A stretch of DNA of 64,000 nucleotides from Micromonospora_H sonneratiae (GCF_042679305.1 NZ_JBHTMP010000040.1:1-64000), one strand, 5' to 3'. Shown: positions 30,755 through 39,157, counted from the stretch's first letter. Notes: generated by a model not told the origin, from the letters alone. Numbers and translations are program-made.

Positions 30755-31626
30755 TGGGGCAGAAGGTTCACCCGCACGGGTTCCGGCTCGGCATCTCGAC
30801 CGACTGGAAGTCCCGCTGGTACGCGGACAAGCTCTACAAGGACTACATCGCCGAGGACGTGAAGATCCGGCGGATGATGTCCAAGGGCCTCGAGCGTGCG
30901 GGCATTTCCAAGGTCGACATCGAGCGGACCCGGGACCGGGTCCGGGTCGACATCCACACCGCCCGGCCGGGCATCGTCATCGGCCGGAAGGGTGCGGAGG
31001 CCGACCGGATCCGGGGCGAGCTGGAGAAGCTCACCGGTAAGCAGGTGCAGCTCAACATCCTCGAGGTGAAGAGCCCGGAGTCGGACGCGCAGCTGGTCGC
31101 CCAGGGCGTGGCCGAGCAGCTCTCCAGCCGGGTCAGCTTCCGGCGGGCGATGCGTAAGGCCATGCAGTCCGCGATGAAGAACCCGATCGTGCGGGGCATC
31201 CGGGTGCAGGTCTCCGGCCGGCTCGGTGGTGCGGAAATGAGCCGTACCGAGTTCTACCGCGAGGGCCGGGTGCCGCTGCACACGCTGCGGGCCAACATCG
31301 AGTACGGCTTCTTCGAGGCACGGACCACCTTCGGCCGTATCGGCGTGAAGGTCTGGATCTACAAGGGCGACGCCGTACCGGGTCGGGAGACCCCGGCTGA
31401 GGCGGGCCCGGCGCGTCCGCGCCGCGAGCGCGGTGACCGCCCCGAGCGGCCGCGTCGTGGTCGCTCCGGCTCCTCCGGTACCACCGCTGGTGGCACTGAG
31501 GCCGGACGGGCGGCGGCTGAGGCCGGTGCCGCGGAGGCCACGAACGAAAGCGCCGCGCCGGCCACCGCCGCGCCGGCCACTCCGGCCGCTTCGGCCGGAT
31601 CGGACAGCTCAGCGCAGGAGGGCTGA
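30754..31626 (+). CDS. rpsC: 30S ribosomal protein S3 with long C-terminal tail
   Basis: S3 forms part of the mRNA entry site and helicase. The 290-residue product begins MGQKVHPHGFRLGISTDWKS, with the KH-domain core RPGIVIGRKGAEADRIRGEL and the C-domain NPIVRGIRVQVSGRLGGAEM. After about residue 207 comes a tail of roughly 80 residues rich in Pro, Arg, Glu, then Ala/Thr. E. coli S3 has 233 residues. Tails like this recur in actinobacterial S3 and look disordered. Confidence 0.97.
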   Translation: MGQKVHPHGFRLGISTDWKSRWYADKLYKDYIAEDVKIRRMMSKGLERAGISKVDIERTRDRVRVDIHTARPGIVIGRKGAEADRIRGELEKLTGKQVQLNILEVKSPESDAQLVAQGVAEQLSSRVSFRRAMRKAMQSAMKNPIVRGIRVQVSGRLGGAEMSRTEFYREGRVPLHTLRANIEYGFFEARTTFGRIGVKVWIYKGDAVPGRETPAEAGPARPRRERGDRPERPRRGRSGSSGTTAGGTEAGRAAAEAGAAEATNESAAPATAAPATPAASAGSDSSAQEG

Positions 31627-31629
31627 CAG

Positions 31630-32055
31630 ATGCTGATGCCGCGCAAGCCCCCGAAGGGCTTCCGCAAGCCGCACCACCCCGACCGCCACGGCGCGTCGAA
31701 GGGCGGCAACCGGGTGGTTTTCGGCGAGTTCGGAATCCAAGCGCTCGAGCCGGCGTACGTGACGAACCGGCAGATCGAGTCGGCCCGTATCGCGATGACC
31801 CGTCACATCAAGCGTGGCGGCAAGGTTTGGATCACGGTCTTCCCGGACCAGGCCCTGACCAAGAAGCCGGCGGAAACCCGGATGGGTTCCGGTAAGGGCT
31901 CGCCCGAGTGGTGGGTCGCCAACGTGAAGCCGGGGCGGGTGCTCTTCGAGATGTCCTTCCCCAACGAGCAGATCGCGCGAGAGGCGATGCGTCGCGCGAT
32001 CCACAAGCTCCCGATGAAGTGCCGCATTGTGACGCGCGAAGTGGGTGAATCCTGA
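31630..32055 (+). CDS. rplP: 50S ribosomal protein L16
   Basis: L16 sits near the A site and organises tRNA and helix 38. The 141 residues begin MLMPRKPPKGFRKPHHPDRH (ATG 31630, with ATG 31636 an alternative). FGEFGIQALEPAYVTNRQIE and RMGSGKGSPEWWVANVKPGR follow, the latter containing the conserved GKG loop. It starts 3 bp after rpsC, and its TGA overlaps the rpmC ATG by one base. Confidence 0.97.
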   Translation: MLMPRKPPKGFRKPHHPDRHGASKGGNRVVFGEFGIQALEPAYVTNRQIESARIAMTRHIKRGGKVWITVFPDQALTKKPAETRMGSGKGSPEWWVANVKPGRVLFEMSFPNEQIAREAMRRAIHKLPMKCRIVTREVGES

Positions 32056-32288
32056 TGGCAGCGGGCGTTAAGGCCGCCGAGCTGCGTGAGCTCTCCGAGG
32101 AGGAGCTGGTCACGAAGCTGCGGGAGGCCAAGGCGGAGCTGTTCAACCTCCGCGTGCAGGCCGCGACCGGCCAGCTCGACAACAACCGTCGGCTGCAGGT
32201 CATCCGTCGGGAGATCGCCCGGATCTACACGATCATGCGTGAGCGTGAGCTGGGGCTCTCGGCCGCGCCAACTGAGGTGAAGGCATGA
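32055..32288 (+). CDS. rpmC: 50S ribosomal protein L29
   Basis: L29 is a two-helix protein at the tunnel exit. The 77-residue product shows AAELRELSEEELVTKLREAK, AELFNLRVQAATGQLDN and RRLQVIRREIARIYTIMRE. It overlaps both neighbours: one base with rplP and four bases with rpsQ (ATGA). Confidence 0.96.
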   Translation: MAAGVKAAELRELSEEELVTKLREAKAELFNLRVQAATGQLDNNRRLQVIRREIARIYTIMRERELGLSAAPTEVKA

Positions 32289-32575
32289 GTGACAACACCA
32301 CCCCGGAGGGGACCGGTACGGCTCCGCGGGCACAGCGCAAGGTGCGCGAGGGCCTCGTGGTCAGCGACAAGATGAACAAGACCGTCGTCGTCGAGGTCGA
32401 GGACCGGGTCAAGCACCCGCTGTACGGCAAGGTCATGCGCCGTACCAGCAAGCTGAAGGTGCACGACGAGCAGAACGCGTGCGGCATCGGCGACCGGGTG
32501 CTGCTCATGGAGACCCGTCCGCTGTCCGCCACCAAGCGGTGGCGGATCGTGGAGATCCTCGAGAAGGCCAAGTAA
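32285..32575 (+). CDS. rpsQ: 30S ribosomal protein S17
   Basis: S17 is a primary 16S rRNA binder (OB fold). The 96-residue protein has an N-terminal acidic/Thr-rich extension of about 18 residues. The core follows: RKVREGLVVSDKMNKTVVVE, HPLYGKVMRRTSKLKVHDE and GDRVLLMETRPLSATKRWR. It ends the S10 operon. A 101-bp gap with no clear terminator precedes rplN. Confidence 0.96.
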   Translation: MSDNTTPEGTGTAPRAQRKVREGLVVSDKMNKTVVVEVEDRVKHPLYGKVMRRTSKLKVHDEQNACGIGDRVLLMETRPLSATKRWRIVEILEKAK

Positions 32576-32676
32576 GAGCCGTACGGGCTGCGTAGCAGAC
32601 CGAACCAGCAGGCTCAGGGTTCCGCCAAGCTCGGTTGGCCTGGCCGACTGAGAACTGGCAGACATAGGAGATAGAC

Positions 32677-33045
32677 GTGATTCAGCAGGAGTCGCGACTG
32701 CGCGTCGCCGACAACACGGGTGCTCGGGAGATCCTGTGCATCCGGGTTCTCGGCGGCTCCGGTCGGCGCTACGCGAGTATCGGCGACGTCATCGTGGCCA
32801 CCGTCAAGGACGCGATCCCGGGTGCCGGTGTGAAGAAGGGTGACGTCGTCAAGGCGGTCGTCGTCCGCACCGCCAAGGAGAAGCGGCGTCCGGACGGCTC
32901 GTACATTCGCTTCGACGAGAACGCCGCCGTCATCATCAAGGACGGCGGGGACCCGCGGGGTACCCGTATCTTCGGCCCGGTGGGTCGCGAGCTGCGGGAC
33001 AAGCGGTTCATGAAGATCATCTCGCTCGCGCCGGAGGTGTTGTGA
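32677..33045 (+). CDS. rplN: 50S ribosomal protein L14
   Basis: L14 contacts the 30S subunit in bridges B5 and B8. The standard 122 residues start at GTG 32677 (VIQQESRLRVADNTGAREIL) behind AGGAGAT. GGSGRRYASIGDVIVATVKD and the C-terminal ELRDKRFMKIISLAPEVL are diagnostic. It opens the spc operon and overlaps rplX by 4 nt. Confidence 0.97.
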   Translation: MIQQESRLRVADNTGAREILCIRVLGGSGRRYASIGDVIVATVKDAIPGAGVKKGDVVKAVVVRTAKEKRRPDGSYIRFDENAAVIIKDGGDPRGTRIFGPVGRELRDKRFMKIISLAPEVL

Positions 33046-33362
33046 CCGTGAAGGTCAAGAAGGGCGACACGGTCATCGTCATCGCTGGCAAGGACAAGGG
33101 TGCCAAGGGCAAGGTCATCGCGGCCTACCCGCGGCAGGACAAGGTCCTGGTCGAGGGCGTGAACCGGGTCAAGAAGCACACCCGTATCACCACCACCCAG
33201 CGTGGCGCCAAGACCGGTGGCATCGTCACCCAGGAGGCCCCGATCCACGTCTCGAACGTGCAGGTCCTGGACTCCGACGGCAACCCGACCCGCGTCGGGT
33301 ACCGGATCGACGACAGTGGCCAGAAGGTCCGCGTCGCGCGCAGCACCGGTAAGGACCTGTGA
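33042..33362 (+). CDS. rplX: 50S ribosomal protein L24
   Basis: L24 is an assembly-initiating KOW protein. The 106 residues start at GTG 33042 (a second GTG at 33048 is possible). The KOW motif reads KKGDTVIVIAGKDKGAKGKV, and VLVEGVNRVKKHTR and GGIVTQEAPIHVSNV follow. Start and stop overlap rplN and rplE. Confidence 0.97.
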   Translation: MTVKVKKGDTVIVIAGKDKGAKGKVIAAYPRQDKVLVEGVNRVKKHTRITTTQRGAKTGGIVTQEAPIHVSNVQVLDSDGNPTRVGYRIDDSGQKVRVARSTGKDL

Positions 33363-33931
33363 TGACCACGGCTACCGAAACGAAGACCATGCCGCGTCTC
33401 AAGGAGCGGTACCGCAACGAGATCGTGGCCAAGCTGCGGGAGCAGTTCCAGTACGGCAACCCGATGCAGGTGCCGGGCCTGGTCAAGATCGTTGTCAACA
33501 TGGGTGTCGGCGAGGCCGCTCGGGACGCCAAGCTGATCGATGGCGCGGTCCGTGACCTCGCCACGATCACCGGCCAGAAGCCGCAGGTGCGGCGGGCGAC
33601 CAAGTCCATCGCGCAGTTCAAGCTGCGTGAAGGTATGCCGATCGGCGCGAAGGTGACCCTGCGCGGCGACCGGATGTGGGAGTTCCTGGACCGGCTGCTG
33701 TCCATCGCGTTGCCGCGTATCCGCGACTTCCGCGGCCTCGACGGGCGCAAGCTCGACGGGCACGGTAACTACACGTTCGGTTTGACCGAGCAGTCGGTGT
33801 TCCACGAGATCGACCAGGACCGGATCGATCGGCAGCGGGGCATGGACATCACGGTGGTTACCACCGCGACGACCGATGACGAGGGCCGGGCGCTGCTCAA
33901 GCTCCTGGGCTTCCCGTTCAAGGAGCAGTGA
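33362..33931 (+). CDS. rplE: 50S ribosomal protein L5
   Basis: L5 binds 5S rRNA and contacts the P-site tRNA. ATG 33362, whose A overlaps the last base of the rplX TGA stop, is preferred over the GTG at 33359 and gives 189 residues. Recognisable are MPRLKERYRNEIVAKLREQF, NMGVGEAARDAKLIDGAV, RATKSIAQFKLREGMPIGAK and GNYTFGLTEQSVFHEIDQD. rpsZ starts 7 bp downstream. Confidence 0.96.
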   Translation: MTTATETKTMPRLKERYRNEIVAKLREQFQYGNPMQVPGLVKIVVNMGVGEAARDAKLIDGAVRDLATITGQKPQVRRATKSIAQFKLREGMPIGAKVTLRGDRMWEFLDRLLSIALPRIRDFRGLDGRKLDGHGNYTFGLTEQSVFHEIDQDRIDRQRGMDITVVTTATTDDEGRALLKLLGFPFKEQ

Positions 33932-33938
33932 GTAACAG

Positions 33939-34124
33939 ATGGCGAAGAAGGCGCTGATTCTCAAGGCGGCCAAGAAGCCGAAGTTCTCGGTTCAGGCGTA
34001 CACCCGCTGCCAGCGGTGCGGGCGTCCGAAGGCGGTCTACCGCAAGTTCGGTCTCTGCCGGGTGTGCCTCCGGGAGATGGCCCACCGCGGTGAGCTGCCC
34101 GGCGTGTCCAAGGCTTCCTGGTGA
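33939..34124 (+). CDS. rpsZ: 30S ribosomal protein S14, zinc-binding type Z
   Basis: The 61-residue S14 is the short, zinc-binding form. The two pairs CQRC (24-27) and CRVC (40-43) are intact. MAKKALILKAAKKPKFSVQA and MAHRGELPGVSKASW flank them. Zinc-type S14 in the spc operon is the standard actinobacterial copy; a zinc-independent paralog, if any, is not in this window. Confidence 0.97.
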   Translation: MAKKALILKAAKKPKFSVQAYTRCQRCGRPKAVYRKFGLCRVCLREMAHRGELPGVSKASW

Positions 34125-34149
34125 CGCTACGCCTTGGCCAAGGGCGGGG

Positions 34150-34213
34150 CGAGGATCGCAACCTGGTAGAGCCCAGCTGCGTCCCGGCCGACGGCCTGGA
34201 CGAGGATCGCAAC
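34150..34213 (+). repeat. Two copies of a GAGGATCGCAAC word upstream of rpsH
   Basis: CGAGGATCGCAAC occurs at 34150-34162 and again, with GA in front, at 34199-34213. The 15-mer form recurs upstream of rpsE at 35644-35658. The 148-bp rpsZ-rpsH gap is unusually long for this operon. The significance is unknown. Confidence 0.7.
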
Positions 34214-34272
34214 GCCGTAGGCCCAGGGCTGAGCGCCCAGGGAACCCCGGTGAGAAAGGCTGACGAGAACCA

Positions 34273-34680
34273 ATGACTATGACCGACCCGATCGCAGACA
34301 TGCTCACGCGTCTGCGTAACGCCAACCAGGCGTACCACGACCGGGTGACGATGCCCTACTCGAAGATCAAGGCGAACATCGCCGAGGTTCTCAAGGCCGA
34401 GGGTTACATCGCCACCTGGTCGGTCGAGGAGCCCGAAGAGGGCGTTGTCGGCAAGCGGCTGGTGGTTGAGCTGAAGTACGGCCAGAACCGGGAGCGGAGC
34501 CTGGCCGGCATCAAGCGGGTGTCCAAGCCCGGTCTCCGGGTGTACGCCAAGTCGGATGGGCTCCCCCGGGTGCTCGGCGGGCTGGGCGTGGCGATCATTT
34601 CGACGTCCCAGGGACTGCTCACCGACCGGCAGGCCCGCAAGCGGAGCGTTGGCGGGGAAGTCCTCGCCTTCGTCTGGTAA
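34273..34680 (+). CDS. rpsH: 30S ribosomal protein S8
   Basis: S8 binds 16S rRNA helix 21 and is the spc-operon repressor in E. coli. The 135-residue protein begins MTMTDPIADMLTRLRNANQA. It has VTMPYSKIKANIAEVLKAEG and the C-terminal RNA-binding GVAIISTSQGLLTDRQARK. AGAAAGGCTGACGAG precedes the ATG. The repeated word upstream could be relevant to its regulation, but this is speculative. Confidence 0.97.
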   Translation: MTMTDPIADMLTRLRNANQAYHDRVTMPYSKIKANIAEVLKAEGYIATWSVEEPEEGVVGKRLVVELKYGQNRERSLAGIKRVSKPGLRVYAKSDGLPRVLGGLGVAIISTSQGLLTDRQARKRSVGGEVLAFVW

Positions 34681-34695
34681 CGGAGACAGGTAGAG

Positions 34696-35238
34696 ATGTC
34701 GCGTATTGGACGTAAGTCGATCCCGGTGCCGGCCGGCGTCGACGTCACGATCGATGGCCCGACCGTCAAGGTCAAGGGCCCGAAGGGCGAGCTCTCGCAC
34801 ACCCTGGCCGAGCCGATCACGGCGGAGCGGGGCGAGGACGGCCAGGTGCACGTCAACCGGCCGAACGACGAGCGCCGCGCCAAGGAACTGCACGGCCTGA
34901 GCCGTACGCTGGTCGCCAACATGATCATCGGGGTCACCGAGGGTTACAAGAAGACCCTTGAGATCGCCGGCACCGGTTACCGGGTCACGGCCAAGGGAAG
35001 CGCGCTCGAGTTCGCGCTCGGGTTCTCGCACCCGGTCGTGGTCGAGGCACCCGACGGCATCTCCTTCACGGTGGAGAAGCCGACGCTGTTCCACGTGGCC
35101 GGCATCGACAAGCAGCTGGTCGGTGAGGTTGCCGCCAACATTCGGAAGATCCGCCCGCCGGAGCCCTACAAGGGCAAGGGTGTGAAGTACCAGGGCGAGG
35201 TCATCCGCCGCAAGGCTGGAAAGGCAGGTAAGAAGTGA
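34696..35238 (+). CDS. rplF: 50S ribosomal protein L6
   Basis: L6 lies near the sarcin-ricin loop. The 180 residues begin MSRIGRKSIPVPAGVDVTID. They include VKVKGPKGELSHTL, NMIIGVTEGYKKTLEIAGTG and the signature PPEPYKGKGVKYQGEVIRRK. It overlaps rplR by 4 nt. Confidence 0.97.
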   Translation: MSRIGRKSIPVPAGVDVTIDGPTVKVKGPKGELSHTLAEPITAERGEDGQVHVNRPNDERRAKELHGLSRTLVANMIIGVTEGYKKTLEIAGTGYRVTAKGSALEFALGFSHPVVVEAPDGISFTVEKPTLFHVAGIDKQLVGEVAANIRKIRPPEPYKGKGVKYQGEVIRRKAGKAGKK

Positions 35239-35624
35239 GCGCCACGCTGCTCAAGCGCCGCCGCGGCGTCGCCGCCAAGCGCGCCGTCGGGCGTGCGCGT
35301 CGGCACTTCCGGGTTCGCAAGAACGTCAGTGGCACGTCCGAGCGGCCGCGCCTGGTCGTTACCCGGTCGCTGCGGCACATCACCGCCCAGGTGGTCGACG
35401 ACACCCAGGGACGTACCCTGGTGTCGGCCTCCAGCCTGGACGCGTCGATCCGTGGCATCGAGGGCGACAAGAGCGCACTGGCCAGCAAGGTCGGCGCGCT
35501 GGTCGCCGAGCGGGCCAAGGCTGCGGGAATTTCCAAGGTCGTCTTCGACCGCGGTGGCAACCGGTACGGTGGGCGGCTTGCCGCGCTGGCCGACGCTGCC
35601 CGCGAAGCCGGACTCGAGTTCTAA
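35235..35624 (+). CDS. rplR: 50S ribosomal protein L18
   Basis: L18 binds 5S rRNA together with L5. The 129-residue product starts at GTG 35235 inside the rplF stop. It shows RRRGVAAKRAVGRARRHFRV, GTSERPRLVVTRSLRHITAQ and the C-terminal FDRGGNRYGGRLAALADAAR. The 71-bp gap to rpsE carries one copy of the repeated GACGAGGATCGCAAC word. Confidence 0.97.
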   Translation: MSATLLKRRRGVAAKRAVGRARRHFRVRKNVSGTSERPRLVVTRSLRHITAQVVDDTQGRTLVSASSLDASIRGIEGDKSALASKVGALVAERAKAAGISKVVFDRGGNRYGGRLAALADAAREAGLEF

Positions 35625-35643
35625 CGGCGTCTGATGCGCGTCA

Positions 35644-35658
35644 GACGAGGATCGCAAC
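35644..35658 (+). repeat. Third copy of GACGAGGATCGCAAC, upstream of rpsE
   Basis: It is an exact 15-nt match to 34199-34213 and lies 37 nt before the rpsE start. Confidence 0.7.
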
Positions 35659-35695
35659 TAGCTAACCCCGTCACGAGAGAAAAGGAAGGCTGCTG

Positions 35696-36310
35696 ATGCC
35701 AGGTCAACAGCGCCGTGGCGGCGGGTCCGGTGGCAACGAGGGTGGTCGCCGCGACAACCGCCGTGAGGGCGGCCGCGGAAACGCGCCCGTCGAGAAGACC
35801 CCGCACCTTGAGCGGGTCGTCGCGATCAACCGTGTCGCCAAGGTCGTGAAGGGTGGTCGTCGCTTCAGCTTCACCGCCCTGGTGATCGTGGGCGATGGCG
35901 ACGGTACCGTCGGTGTGGGCTACGGGAAGGCCAAGGAGGTGCCCGCGGCGATCGCCAAGGGTGTCGAGGAGGCCAAGAAGCACTTCTTCAAGGTGCCGCG
36001 GATCGCCGCGTCGATTCCGCACCCGGTTCAGGGCGAGGACGCCGCTGGCGTCGTGCTGCTCAAGCCGGCCAGCGCCGGTACCGGTGTCATCGCCGGTGGC
36101 CCGGTGCGTGCCGTGCTGGAGTGCGCCGGCATCCACGACGTGCTCTCCAAGAGCCTCGGTTCGTCGAACCCGATCAACATCGTGCACGCCACGGTGGCGG
36201 CCCTGAAGAGCCTCGAGTCGCCGGAGGCGGTTGCGGCACGTCGCGGCCTGCCGGTCGAGGATGTCGCGCCGGCCGCCATGCTGGCCACGCGGGCGGGGGT
36301 GGCGTCCTGA
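35696..36310 (+). CDS. rpsE: 30S ribosomal protein S5
   Basis: S5 takes part in decoding fidelity and the mRNA entry helicase. The 204-residue protein has an N-terminal Gly/Arg/Asn-rich extension of about 35 residues. The core follows: LERVVAINRVAKVVKGGRRF, FTALVIVGDGDGTVGVGYGK, and ECAGIHDVLSKSLGSSNPIN. The spectinomycin loop (VVKGGRRF) looks wild type. AAAAGGAAGG precedes the ATG. Its final base overlaps the rpmD start. Confidence 0.97.
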   Translation: MPGQQRRGGGSGGNEGGRRDNRREGGRGNAPVEKTPHLERVVAINRVAKVVKGGRRFSFTALVIVGDGDGTVGVGYGKAKEVPAAIAKGVEEAKKHFFKVPRIAASIPHPVQGEDAAGVVLLKPASAGTGVIAGGPVRAVLECAGIHDVLSKSLGSSNPINIVHATVAALKSLESPEAVAARRGLPVEDVAPAAMLATRAGVAS

Positions 36311-36492
36311 TGGCACGTCTCAAGGTCACCCAGGTCCGGTCCGAGATCGGGACCAAGCACAAGCAGCGGGAGTCGCTGCGGTCGCTCGGTCTCAAGCGGA
36401 TCAATGACGTGGTGGTCAAGGAGGACCGCCCCGAGATTCGGGGCATGATCTTCACCGTGAACCACCTCGTGAAGGTCGAGGAGGTCGAGTAA
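36310..36492 (+). CDS. rpmD: 50S ribosomal protein L30
   Basis: The 60-residue L30 begins MARLKVTQVRSEIGTKHKQR and continues SLRSLGLKRINDVVVKEDRP. It starts at ATG 36310 in the TGATGG junction with rpsE and ends one base into rplO. An in-frame extension upstream to 36121 lies within rpsE and is spurious. Confidence 0.96.
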   Translation: MARLKVTQVRSEIGTKHKQRESLRSLGLKRINDVVVKEDRPEIRGMIFTVNHLVKVEEVE

Positions 36493-36935
36493 TGACGATC
36501 AAGGTCCACCACCTGCGCCCCGCGCCCGGTGCCAAGACCGCCAAGACCCGGGTGGGTCGTGGTGAAGGCTCCAAGGGCAAGACCGCTGGTCGGGGTACGA
36601 AGGGCTCCAAGGCCCGGAAGAACATCTCGGCGGCCTTCGAGGGTGGGCAGATGCCCATCCACATGCGCCTGCCGAAGCTGAAGGGCTTCAAGAACAAGTT
36701 CAAGGTCGTCTTCCAGGTGGTCAACCTGGACCGGCTGGCTGAGTTGTTCCCCAACGGTGGCCAGGTCGGTCCGGCGGAGCTGGCCGAGGCCGGCGCGGTC
36801 CGTAAGGGCCAGCCGGTCAAGATCCTCGGTACGGGTGACCTTGGTGGCGTGACTCTCCAGGTGTCGGCGCACGCGTTCAGCGCGTCGGCCAAGGAGAAGA
36901 TCTCCGCTGCTGGTGGCTCGGTTACCGAGCTGTAA
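36492..36935 (+). CDS. rplO: 50S ribosomal protein L15
   Basis: L15 is a late-assembly protein of the 50S subunit. The 147 residues show HHLRPAPGAKTAKTRVGRGE, the Gly-rich SKGKTAGRGTKGSKAR arm, FEGGQMPIHMRLPKLKGFKN and the globular C-domain. It is the last gene before a compound hairpin and secY. Confidence 0.97.
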   Translation: MTIKVHHLRPAPGAKTAKTRVGRGEGSKGKTAGRGTKGSKARKNISAAFEGGQMPIHMRLPKLKGFKNKFKVVFQVVNLDRLAELFPNGGQVGPAELAEAGAVRKGQPVKILGTGDLGGVTLQVSAHAFSASAKEKISAAGGSVTEL

Positions 36936-36950
36936 GGGACGCATGACATC

Positions 36951-36989
36951 GTGGCGCTCGCTCAGTTGTTCACAACTGACGGGCGCCAC
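36951..36989 (+). terminator. Compound hairpin between rplO and secY
   Basis: The outer stem GTGGCGC/GCGCCAC encloses an inner stem CAGTTG/CAACTG. It begins 16 bp after the rplO stop. It probably separates the spc ribosomal genes from secY-adk-map. Confidence 0.7.
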
Positions 36990-37171
36990 GGTCTGCCCAG
37001 TACAACAATCTCTCGATAGCATCGCATCCGGTAAATGTTCTCCGGCGCACCTGCCCGGATACGCGCTGGACTGTTAGAGTCCGATCCCAGCTATGGACAT
37101 CGGGCGCTCGCCCGGCAACCACCACGCCCCGCCACGACCACCGGCGGCCCGCCTCGCGCAGGAGGATGAAG

Positions 37172-38503
37172 TTGCTCTCCGCCTTTCTCAGTGCGTTTCG
37201 CACGCCTGACCTGCGCAAGAAGCTGCTGTTTACAGTAGCCATCGTCGCGGTCTACCGGCTTGGTGCGACGCTGCCAAGCCCTGGTGTCTCCTACGCCAAC
37301 GTGCAGAAGTGCATCAACGCGATGGAGACCGGCGAGGGTAGCGGTGTCTTCACGCTGCTCAACCTCTTCTCCGGCGGCGCGCTGCTGCAGCTGTCGGTCT
37401 TCGCGCTGGGCATCATGCCCTACATCACGGCCTCGATCATCCTCCAGCTGCTCACCGTGGTGATCCCACGGTTGGAGCAGCTCCGCAAGGAGGGCCAGGC
37501 CGGCCAGGCGAAGATCACCCAGTACACCCGCTACCTGACGCTGGGGCTCGGCGTCCTGCAGGCCTCGGCGTTCGTCGCCCTGGCCCGCTCCGGGCAGCTG
37601 TTCAACAACCAGTGCGACCAGTGGCCGATCGTTCCCGAGGGCACCGGCCTCCCGCTGTGGATCACCCTGGTGACGCTGGTCATCACGATGACCGCCGGTA
37701 CCGGTGTGGTGATGTGGCTGGGTGAGCTGATCACCGACCGCGGCGTCGGCAACGGCATGTCGGTCCTGATCTTCACCTCGATCGCCGCCCGGCTCCCCAG
37801 CGAGGGCTGGACGATCAAGAAGACCAACGGCTGGGGCATGTTCGCCCTGGTGCTGGCGCTGGTCCTGGTGGTCATCACCGCGGTCGTCTTCATCGAGCAG
37901 GCGCAGCGCCGGATCCCGGTGCAGTACGCGAAGCGCATGATCGGTCGGCGGATGTACGGCGGCACCTCCACCTACATCCCGCTGAAGGTCAACCAGGCCG
38001 GTGTCATCCCGGTCATCTTCGCCTCGTCACTGCTCTACCTGCCGCAGCTCGGGTTGCAGTTCTTCGACCCGAACAACCTCAACGACTGGCAGCTGTGGAT
38101 CCAGAACAACCTGGCGAACCCGCGGAGCCCGATCTACATCAGCGTCTACTTCCTGCTGATCATCTTCTTCACGTACTTCTACGTCTCGATCACGTTCAAC
38201 CCGACCGAGGTCGCGGACAACATGAAGAAGTACGGCGGGTTCGTGCCGGGTATCCGCCCGGGTAAGCCGACCGCCGAATACCTCGACTTCATCCTCAGCC
38301 GGATCACGCTGCCGGGTGCCCTCTACCTGGGCCTCATCTCGATCCTGCCGAACTTCTTCTTCATCTGGCTGAACAGCGAGCAGTACGTGAACTTCCCGTT
38401 CGGTGGTACTGCGGTGCTCATCATGGTCGGTGTGGGACTGGAGACCGTGAAGCAGATCGAGAGCCAACTCATGCAGCGGAACTACGAAGGGTTCCTGCGG
38501 TAG
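37172..38503 (+). CDS. secY: Preprotein translocase subunit SecY
   Basis: SecY is the ten-helix protein-conducting channel. The frame opens at ATG 37166, but AGGAGG (37160-37165) touches that codon. TTG 37172 has a 6-nt spacing and gives MLSAFLSAFRTPDLRKKLLF, matching relatives, so TTG is preferred (443 residues). Hallmarks are the plug/TM2 region NLFSGGALLQLSVFALGIMP, the TM5 region ITDRGVGNGMSVLIF, and the cytoplasmic loop PGIRPGKPTAEYLDFILSRI. adk starts immediately after the stop. Confidence 0.97.
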   Translation: MLSAFLSAFRTPDLRKKLLFTVAIVAVYRLGATLPSPGVSYANVQKCINAMETGEGSGVFTLLNLFSGGALLQLSVFALGIMPYITASIILQLLTVVIPRLEQLRKEGQAGQAKITQYTRYLTLGLGVLQASAFVALARSGQLFNNQCDQWPIVPEGTGLPLWITLVTLVITMTAGTGVVMWLGELITDRGVGNGMSVLIFTSIAARLPSEGWTIKKTNGWGMFALVLALVLVVITAVVFIEQAQRRIPVQYAKRMIGRRMYGGTSTYIPLKVNQAGVIPVIFASSLLYLPQLGLQFFDPNNLNDWQLWIQNNLANPRSPIYISVYFLLIIFFTYFYVSITFNPTEVADNMKKYGGFVPGIRPGKPTAEYLDFILSRITLPGALYLGLISILPNFFFIWLNSEQYVNFPFGGTAVLIMVGVGLETVKQIESQLMQRNYEGFLR

Positions 38504-39157
38504 ATGCGACTCGTGCTGGTCGGCCCTCCGGGGGCCGGAAAGGGGACTCAGGCCGAGTTCATCGCCGCGCACCTGGCGGTGCCCAAGATCTCGACCGGCG
38601 ACATCTTCCGGGCGAACGTCTCCCAGGGCACGCCCCTGGGGGTCGAGGCCAAGCGCTACATGGACGCCGGCAAGCTGGTGCCCGACGAGGTGACCATCAA
38701 CATGGTCCGGGACCGGCTGGCCGAGCCGGACGCGGCCGGTGGGTTCCTCCTCGACGGCTTCCCGCGTACCACGCCGCAGGCGGCTGCGCTGGACAAACTG
38801 CTGGCTGATCTCGGCACCGCCCTCGACCTGGTGCTCGAGTTGGTCGTGGACGACGACGAGGTGATCCGGCGGCTCTCGGGCCGGCGTACCTGCCGGGGCT
38901 GCGGAAAGATCTGGCACGTCGAGTTCGACGCGCCGTCGCGCGAGGGCATCTGTGACCGCTGCGGCGCCGAGCTGTTCCAGCGTGACGACGACAAGGCCGA
39001 GACGATCGCTGAGCGGCTGCGCGAGTACGCCGACAAGACCGCGCCACTGGTCGACTTCTACGGCGCCCAGGGCAAGCTCGTCGGGATCGACGCCACCGGC
39101 CCGGTTGAGGACGTCACGGTCCGGGCAATCGACGCGCTGCGCTCGTACGGGGGATAG
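38504..39157 (+). CDS. adk: Adenylate kinase, zinc-lid type
   Basis: Adk interconverts ATP+AMP and 2 ADP. The 217-residue long form has the P-loop GPPGAGKGT (7-15), the AMP-site DGFPRTTPQA and an LID domain. The lid carries four cysteines, Cys130, Cys133, Cys150 and Cys153, a structural zinc site. Its ATG directly follows the secY stop, so it must be translationally coupled. A palindromic hairpin lies between it and map. Confidence 0.97.
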   Translation: MRLVLVGPPGAGKGTQAEFIAAHLAVPKISTGDIFRANVSQGTPLGVEAKRYMDAGKLVPDEVTINMVRDRLAEPDAAGGFLLDGFPRTTPQAAALDKLLADLGTALDLVLELVVDDDEVIRRLSGRRTCRGCGKIWHVEFDAPSREGICDRCGAELFQRDDDKAETIAERLREYADKTAPLVDFYGAQGKLVGIDATGPVEDVTVRAIDALRSYGG

